From the NCBI GenBank assembly GCA_900771305.1, contig CAAGNL010000152.1, forward strand, positions 1 to 10,678: a stretch of DNA of 10,678 nt, written 5' to 3'. Source of the DNA: Kiritimatiellia bacterium (GTDB lineage: Bacteria > Verrucomicrobiota > Kiritimatiellia > RFP12 > UBA1067). The translations under genes were made by a program, and so were the position numbers. Below the pieces are notes generated by a model. The model was not told where the DNA came from. It did not search any database and saw nothing but the letters and a program-made list of their open reading frames with translations. Shown one piece after another: positions 7,594-10,678 of the stretch. Numbering within the stretch: position 1 is the first letter of the stretch; every line of letters begins with the position of its first letter.

Positions 7594-7602
7594 AGTATAT
7601 CA
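7594..7602 (-). promoter_or_regulatory. extended -10 promoter for the Tad operon
   Basis: Read on the minus strand, bases 7602-7594 give TGATATACT, a TGn extension followed by a near-consensus -10 hexamer. No convincing -35 is seen 17 bases upstream, which extended -10 promoters can tolerate. A start about 7 bases downstream would fall at base 7587, the A of the second possible tadG start codon, predicting a leaderless mRNA. Confidence 0.5.
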
Positions 7603-7738
7603 CAGATGCGCCCCATTCGCGACCCATCCGCTGCGCCGCTCCCGCTCCGCGAGTGCGGCATCTTCCGCCCTTTAAATGACCGATGGTGATTAGATGTGCA
7701 AAAAAATCGGCTCGTCCATCGACCGTATAGACAGATTA
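7603..7738. other. divergent intergenic region at the composition boundary
   Basis: This stretch separates the leftward Tad operon from the rightward defence cassette. The left part (to about 7670) is GC-rich like the Tad genes. The right part is A/T-richer (CTTTAAATGA at 7669-7678, seven As at 7700-7706), like the cassette. Weak inverted repeats are visible (GCGG 7655-7658 with CCGC 7665-7668; CCGAT 7680-7684 with ATCGG 7706-7710), but neither is strong. I see no tRNA, att-like direct repeat or open frame likely to be real. The composition step makes about 7665-7690 the likely left edge of the acquired segment. Confidence 0.45.
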
Positions 7739-7747
7739 TGGTATAAT
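7719..7747 (+). promoter_or_regulatory. sigma70-type promoter for the ATPase-TOPRIM cassette
   Basis: TGGTATAAT at 7739-7747 is a perfect -10 hexamer with the TGn extension. TCGACC at 7719-7724 matches four of six positions of TTGACA, with a 17-base spacer. The predicted start is near 7754, only about three bases before the ATG at 7757, so the mRNA would be nearly leaderless. GAGG at 7750-7753 lies only three bases from the ATG, too close for a usual ribosome site. Confidence 0.7.
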
Positions 7748-7756
7748 ACGAGGCAA

Positions 7757-9049
7757 ATGATTCAAAAAATTTTAGCAAAAAACTTTCGTTCAATCGCTGA
7801 ATTGGACGTTGACCTTACCTTTGCAGAGGGCAAGGCTCCTAATGATTACGAGAAAATGGAGCGTATTCCATTTGTCGAAGAAGCAGGAATTCGTTGCGTG
7901 CCCATTGCCGCCATATTTGGCGCGAATGCGGCGGGCAAGTCGAACATCGTCCGCGCATTGGTTACGGTCATGCAATTCATGACAGGGCAAAATGCACTCA
8001 ACGGGCGGTTCCTTTATGATCCGAATCGGCTGTTGAAATGCGGAGAGGATATTGAACTTCAGATTGACTACACCATCAATGGGAATGTCTGTTCGTATGC
8101 CATCCGATTCAATGCATCAGGGATGAAGTCCGAGATATTCATTTGCAATGGAAGTGAATTGTATCGGGTTGAAGATGGCTGCAAGGTCGCTTTTGGCAAG
8201 TCGGTCAGAATGCCGTCGCCAGAGTATAATCCAGATATGTTTGCCAAGGCTCTGAAAGCGGAATGCACGGATGATCAAGGACGGTTCATCTATACTTTTG
8301 CCTCGTTGCTTGCCAAACGCTTTAAAGGACTGAATGACGAATTCAAGACGGGACTTATCGAATTCTCGAAGTCCGTCGTTGTCATGAACACGCAACCGAT
8401 ACTTCTGCCGCAGGTCATAGATGAAATATGTTCAAGGTCTGGACAGGATGCAACAACGGTGTTGCGCGAGATTGTTGACATCATTCGCGAACTTGACGTC
8501 GATATCTTGGCGATCAACATCAACGAGTATGAAGTCAACCAAGACGACCCGGAGATCAAAAGAGCGCGCGAGGCCGGTGCCGTCATAGCGAACAAGATCG
8601 TCACTATCAATTCCACGCATCAGAACCTTGACGGCAAGAATGAAGTCTTTGACTTCATGAATCAAGAATCGGATGGAACTATCAGACTTGCCACAATGAT
8701 AGGTCGTTGCCTTTTGGCATTGAAGACCAATGGCGTCTTGTGCGTCGATGAACTTGAAAGGTCGTTGCACCCGATTCTTGTGCGTGAACTGCTGAAACTC
8801 TTCCAGATGCGTTATTACAATGAGGGAGCCGCGCAGCTGCTGTTCACGACACATCTTGTCCAGCTGCTTGATGATTCGATACTTCGGCTTTCGGAGGTCA
8901 TCATTGTCGACAAGAACCGGCAGCGCGGAACGAAAGTCAAGCGCCTCATAGAGATGAAAAACGCCGGTGAGCAGATTCGGAATGTCACCAACTTCCGCAA
9001 GCGCTATCTCAAGGGTTATTATTCGGGTGTGCCAAAGGCGGCTCTATAG
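7757..9049 (+). CDS. AAA/ABC-type ATPase of an RloA/AbiLi-like defence pair
   Basis: This 430-residue soluble ATPase has the split ABC-type layout of the COG1106/AAA_15-AAA_21 family. MIQKILAKNFRSIAELDVDL is the typical first strand, followed by Walker A GANAAGKS (55-62). After a long middle region come a signature-like ESDGTIRL (304-311), Walker B GVLCVDELERSLHP (326-339, with D331 and E332) and the switch histidine in LLFTTHLVQLL (H366). The C-terminal RYLKGYYSGVP resembles the end of RloA-like proteins. Members pair with a TOPRIM or RloB-like protein and act in abortive infection; here such a gene follows 10 bases later. I chose the ATG at 7757, not the in-frame ATG at 7694, because the promoter lies between them and the family start matches. 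Codons are A/T-richer than in the Tad genes, suggesting transfer. The exact defence family is uncertain: RloAB, AbiL or a PARIS-like AriA are candidates. Confidence 0.88.
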   Translation: MIQKILAKNFRSIAELDVDLTFAEGKAPNDYEKMERIPFVEEAGIRCVPIAAIFGANAAGKSNIVRALVTVMQFMTGQNALNGRFLYDPNRLLKCGEDIELQIDYTINGNVCSYAIRFNASGMKSEIFICNGSELYRVEDGCKVAFGKSVRMPSPEYNPDMFAKALKAECTDDQGRFIYTFASLLAKRFKGLNDEFKTGLIEFSKSVVVMNTQPILLPQVIDEICSRSGQDATTVLREIVDIIRELDVDILAININEYEVNQDDPEIKRAREAGAVIANKIVTINSTHQNLDGKNEVFDFMNQESDGTIRLATMIGRCLLALKTNGVLCVDELERSLHPILVRELLKLFQMRYYNEGAAQLLFTTHLVQLLDDSILRLSEVIIVDKNRQRGTKVKRLIEMKNAGEQIRNVTNFRKRYLKGYYSGVPKAAL

Positions 9050-9059
9050 GGGAATGCCG

Positions 9060-9749
9060 ATGGAGAAGAAGATCATCATAGTCTGCGAGGGCAAGAACGA
9101 TGTCTCATACCTCAACGCGCTTCAGAGGTTTGTTGAGAATGACATCCCGTTGCCGCCCGGGCAATTTGACCCGTTTTTACGCTTTGTCCCATTCCCTGAG
9201 CTGGAAGGAACATGTACGGGACGGTATGACAAGATCGTTGCGGCGTATAATTCCGCGACCGAGATTTTTGCTCCAACACCTGTTGAGATCTGGGTAGATG
9301 CTGATATTTACATCCGAAACGAGGCGTTTAATTCAGACCCAGGCAAGTTCAATGGTACGGAATACATGAATCGGCCTTCGGACATTCCGGTGTTCGTCTT
9401 TTCGTACCATAACTTTGAAGATTTCCTTGCACTGCATTACGATGGCGAGACATTTCAGGAATGGAAAAGATGTGTTCTGATGGCTCCGAACGAATCATCG
9501 AGCTTGCCGCACCACGATTCACCTCTGCCGCGTTCGGAATATGCTCCCCTGTTCCAGAAGGTGTTTCCACGATACTCTAAAAAGAAGAAGGTGCCATTTG
9601 ATCTTTCTGTGGAGCGATTGTCCAACCTGAGACGCAATCTAAAAGACCCGGATGTGCAAACCATGTCGCAACTTCTCCAACCGGGCATTGTGTTTGGCGA
9701 ACATCTCTTGCAGTTGTTTGACGAAGCATATCCAGGGTTGATTCCGTAA
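9060..9749 (+). CDS. TOPRIM-like RloB/AbiLii-type effector paired with the ATPase
   Basis: This 229-residue protein opens with KKIIIVCEGKNDVSYLNAL: a hydrophobic strand, then Glu10-Gly, the first TOPRIM motif. VEIWVDADIY carries D80 and D82, the DxD of the second motif. FSYHNFEDFLALHYD (114-128) resembles the conserved FElWlllH block of RloB-like proteins (PF13707, recalled). Together these suggest a metal-dependent nuclease-like effector, as in RloB, AbiLii or the TOPRIM partner in PARIS and OLD systems; cleavage activity is inferred. A basic patch KKKK occurs at residues 174-177. There are two in-frame ATGs (9054 and 9060); AGGGGA at 9048-9053 touches the first but stands a normal seven or so bases from the second, so I chose 9060. 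The stop is at 9747-9749 with no terminator visible, and transcription would run into the convergent genes. Confidence 0.82.
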   Translation: MEKKIIIVCEGKNDVSYLNALQRFVENDIPLPPGQFDPFLRFVPFPELEGTCTGRYDKIVAAYNSATEIFAPTPVEIWVDADIYIRNEAFNSDPGKFNGTEYMNRPSDIPVFVFSYHNFEDFLALHYDGETFQEWKRCVLMAPNESSSLPHHDSPLPRSEYAPLFQKVFPRYSKKKKVPFDLSVERLSNLRRNLKDPDVQTMSQLLQPGIVFGEHLLQLFDEAYPGLIP

Positions 9750-9902
9750 GCAAAGTGAGAAAGCCAGCAGCCCGATGTCTTCGCCTGATGCATTGAGCAT
9801 CTGATAGTATTCGCCGGGGAGTTCGTTGACCTGCCAGTCCGCGAGCGCTTTGGCAACCCTTGCGCCCGGAAGTCCGTACGTCAGAGCTGCCTGAAAGTTC
9901 AC
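9750..9902 (-). pseudogene. remnant of a host-like gene truncated at the cassette edge
   Basis: On the minus strand an open frame from a GTG at 9902 reads as plausible protein (FQAALTYGLPGARVAKALAD, then WQVNELPGEYYQMLN and ASGEDIGLLAFSL), with G/C-rich third positions like the neighbouring DUF genes. At about base 9750-9760 it enters the antisense of the TOPRIM gene, loses its protein-like character, and stops only at 9639-9641. There is no ribosome site before the GTG, and an in-frame TAA lies just upstream (9906-9908). This fits a gene whose 3' part, and perhaps its 5' part, was lost when the ATPase-TOPRIM cassette arrived. I do not recognise the parent family. A short intact gene ending at 9639 that overlaps the TOPRIM gene is possible but less likely. 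Confidence 0.5.
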
Positions 9903-9905
9903 GAC

Positions 9906-9919
9906 TTACTGATTACTGA
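9906..9919. repeat. tandem 7-bp repeat TTACTGA x2
   Basis: TTACTGA occurs twice back to back across the DUF3791 stop codon. On the minus strand it gives TCAGTAATCAGTAA, where the first copy supplies the TAA stop. It may be a small replication slippage or a scar near the truncated ORF. Only two copies are present, so chance is possible. Confidence 0.4.
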
Positions 9920-10125
9920 CGGACAAGACCGCACGCATTCATTTTTCGGTCTAAATCGGCAAATGCGTTTTCAAGATTCTCAACATGGTAGAGTTCATAC
10001 ATGCCAATGGCATAGTCTACGAGGTTGTGCGCGGCGAGACGGTTGTAGGTCACGTCCGCCGTTTCGCCGTTTCGCGCCGCGTACCGCTCCAGGAGATAGA
10101 CGAAGAACTTGAACTCCCGGCTCAT
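9913..10125 (-). CDS. DUF3791 domain protein
   Basis: This 70-residue protein resembles the DUF3791 family (PF12668, recalled). It has the start EFKFFVYLLERYAARNGETA, a middle with NLVDYAIGMYELYHVENLE, and the end NAFADLDRKM; most of the family length is covered. It looks largely helical, soluble and lacks catalytic motifs, and the function is not established. The ATG at 10125 lies one base after the stop of the 80-residue gene upstream, with GAGG about ten bases before it, so they are co-translated. In many gut bacteria DUF3791 proteins sit beside DUF3990 proteins, as here. A partner or antitoxin-like role toward DUF3990 is inference only. The tail KMNACGLVRQ after residue 60 is poorly matched to the family as I remember it. 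Confidence 0.8.
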   Translation of the reverse strand: MSREFKFFVYLLERYAARNGETADVTYNRLAAHNLVDYAIGMYELYHVENLENAFADLDRKMNACGLVRQ

Positions 10126-10126
10126 G

Positions 10127-10369
10127 TCACAGCATCCTCAGATAGGCCGACCGCTGCGGCGTTCCCGTCACTTTCTCGCTCTCCCACATGTCGAAGATCC
10201 CCATCGGTCCGAACTGCCACATCTCCATCGCGGGGTTCGCCAGCATGCGGTAGGTCTGCGAATTGAGGAAAACCGCAAGGGCACTCTTCTCGTCATACCC
10301 GTACTTGGCGACCATGCGCTTCACGACTTCTTCGTCATAGAAGTCCAACACCTCAGGATCAACGCTCAC
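10127..10369 (-). CDS. unrecognised 80-residue protein between DUF3990 and DUF3791
   Basis: This small soluble protein has an acidic N-terminus (VDPEVLDFYDEEVVKRMVAK), a helix-turn section (YGYDEKSALAVFLNSQTYRM) and an aromatic C-terminal half (MWQFGPMGIFDMWESEKVTG). It has no membrane segment and no catalytic motif that I can name. I believe similar proteins occur beside DUF3791/DUF3990 genes, possibly a divergent DUF3791 relative, but cannot confirm this. The frame opens at an ATG at 10402, but I chose the GTG at 10369: it overlaps the DUF3990 stop (GTGA) and follows a near-perfect Shine-Dalgarno, AAGGAGGT, by about three bases. The conserved-looking sequence also begins there. Its stop is one base before the DUF3791 start, so the three genes form a tight operon. 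Confidence 0.72.
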   Translation of the reverse strand: MSVDPEVLDFYDEEVVKRMVAKYGYDEKSALAVFLNSQTYRMLANPAMEMWQFGPMGIFDMWESEKVTGTPQRSAYLRML

Positions 10370-10678
10370 GAGACCTCCTTCACGCCCTTGAACGTCAGGC
10401 ACGAGAGGGCCCGATCTGTCTTGAATGCGAACTGGTCGCGCAACCGCTGCGGTAGCAGGCGGCGCAGCGCCTCATCCTCCGTGTAGGCCCCCTTGAAATA
10501 GAGGTTCAAGACCGGCATCGTGTTGTCGTTCGCAACAGGGCCCCAAACGACGTCACACCTCGAATCGTCAATGCCCTCGTTGCGGTTGCGGCTCACGAAA
10601 TGAAGCCATGCCGCCGTCGGTCCGGCGAACTTCAACGTCTTCAGAGCGGCGAACGCCGTCTCGTCCACCGCATACGAC
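10366..10678 (-). CDS. DUF3990 domain protein, C-terminal part (cut by window edge)
   Basis: The last 103 residues of a protein that continues beyond the right edge. AWLHFVSRNRN, CDVVWGPVANDNTMPVLNLY and the end LLPQRLRDQFAFKTDRALSC match the C-terminal half of DUF3990 (PF13151, recalled), where a D-x-V-x-G-P-V-A-D/N-D block and a final DQ-x-x-F-x-T-x-x-A-L strand are typical. I recall this family being placed in the ADP-ribosyltransferase superfamily; if so, the catalytic His/Tyr region lies in the missing N-terminal half, so activity cannot be judged here. The frame is open to base 10678; an internal GTG at 10668 is not a real start. It is the most upstream visible gene of the minus-strand trio and ends overlapping the 80-residue gene. 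Confidence 0.82.
   Translation of the reverse strand, partial: SYAVDETAFAALKTLKFAGPTAAWLHFVSRNRNEGIDDSRCDVVWGPVANDNTMPVLNLYFKGAYTEDEALRRLLPQRLRDQFAFKTDRALSCLTFKGVKEVS
10373..10380 (-). promoter_or_regulatory. strong Shine-Dalgarno that fixes the GTG start of the 80-residue gene
   Basis: On the minus strand these bases read AAGGAGGT, an essentially full anti-Shine-Dalgarno match, three bases upstream of the GTG at 10369. The nearer placement than usual and its location inside the DUF3990 coding end favour the GTG over the more distant ATG at 10402, which has no such site. Confidence 0.65.

Noticed and set aside
5311..7689. 792-codon plus-strand open frame antisense to the Tad genes
   Set aside because: It spans cpaB, the 112-residue gene, tadE and tadG, all of which have coherent domains, overlapping junctions and ribosome sites on the minus strand. 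The antisense translation is Arg/Val/His-rich with no domain, as expected for a shadow of GC-rich codons.
7694..7756. Upstream ATG start for the ATPase at 7694
   Set aside because: The clear promoter (-35 at 7719, -10 at 7742) lies downstream of this ATG, and the resulting 21 extra residues do not match the family start.
7603..9905. att-like direct repeats flanking the ATPase-TOPRIM cassette
   Set aside because: By eye I found no matching repeats between the left boundary (about 7600-7690) and the right boundary (about 9745-9905), and no integrase or transposase gene in the window.
9927..9951. GACCG/CGGTC inverted repeat as a terminator for the defence cassette
   Set aside because: It is a 5-bp stem with a 15-base loop inside the DUF3791 coding region, with no U-tract in the needed place; likely chance.
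1..10678. CRISPR array, tRNA or rRNA genes
   Set aside because: No regularly spaced repeats and no cloverleaf or rRNA-like segments were recognised on either strand.

Overview
The window reads as a GC-rich chromosomal segment of a Gram-negative bacterium. The window-edge FAD oxidoreductase, an FHA-fused CpaF ATPase and a DUF3990/DUF3791 cluster suggest the Verrucomicrobiota/Kiritimatiellota side of the PVC group, perhaps an uncultured gut or anaerobic lineage. That placement is inference; no rRNA or marker gene is present.

Layout. (1) Bases 1-1803, plus strand: the 3' end of a FAD-dependent oxidoreductase overlapping by 4 bases a complete HD-domain dGTP triphosphohydrolase (dgt). (2) Bases 1880-7593, minus strand: a compact six-gene Tad (Flp-type) pilus or secretion operon. 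In transcription order it is a TadG-like protein, a TadE-like pseudopilin, an unrecognised 112-residue membrane-anchored protein, CpaB/RcpC, a CpaF/TadA ATPase with an added N-terminal FHA domain, and TadB. Most junctions overlap or nearly touch, which points to one transcript. TadC, secretin, TadZ, the major pilin and the prepilin peptidase are not in the window. (3) Bases 7594-7756: a divergent intergenic region with an extended -10 promoter on each strand, both very close to the start codons. (4) Bases 7757-9749, plus strand: a two-gene cassette of an AAA/ABC-type ATPase and a small TOPRIM-like protein, with codon use visibly richer in A+T than the flanks. It resembles RloA/RloB or AbiL-type anti-phage pairs. 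(5) Bases 9750-10678, minus strand: a host-like ORF remnant that runs into the 3' end of the cassette, then a DUF3791 protein, an 80-residue unrecognised protein and the C-terminal part of a DUF3990 protein cut by the window edge.

Interpretation. The left 7.6 kb looks like ordinary chromosome (nucleotide pool maintenance plus a surface appendage). The right 3 kb looks like an accessory or defence region. The ATPase-TOPRIM pair seems to have landed beside or within a DUF3990/DUF3791 locus and probably truncated its last gene. The parts most worth follow-up are this cassette with its right junction, the DUF3990 cluster, and the FHA-controlled Tad ATPase with its unknown 112-residue partner.
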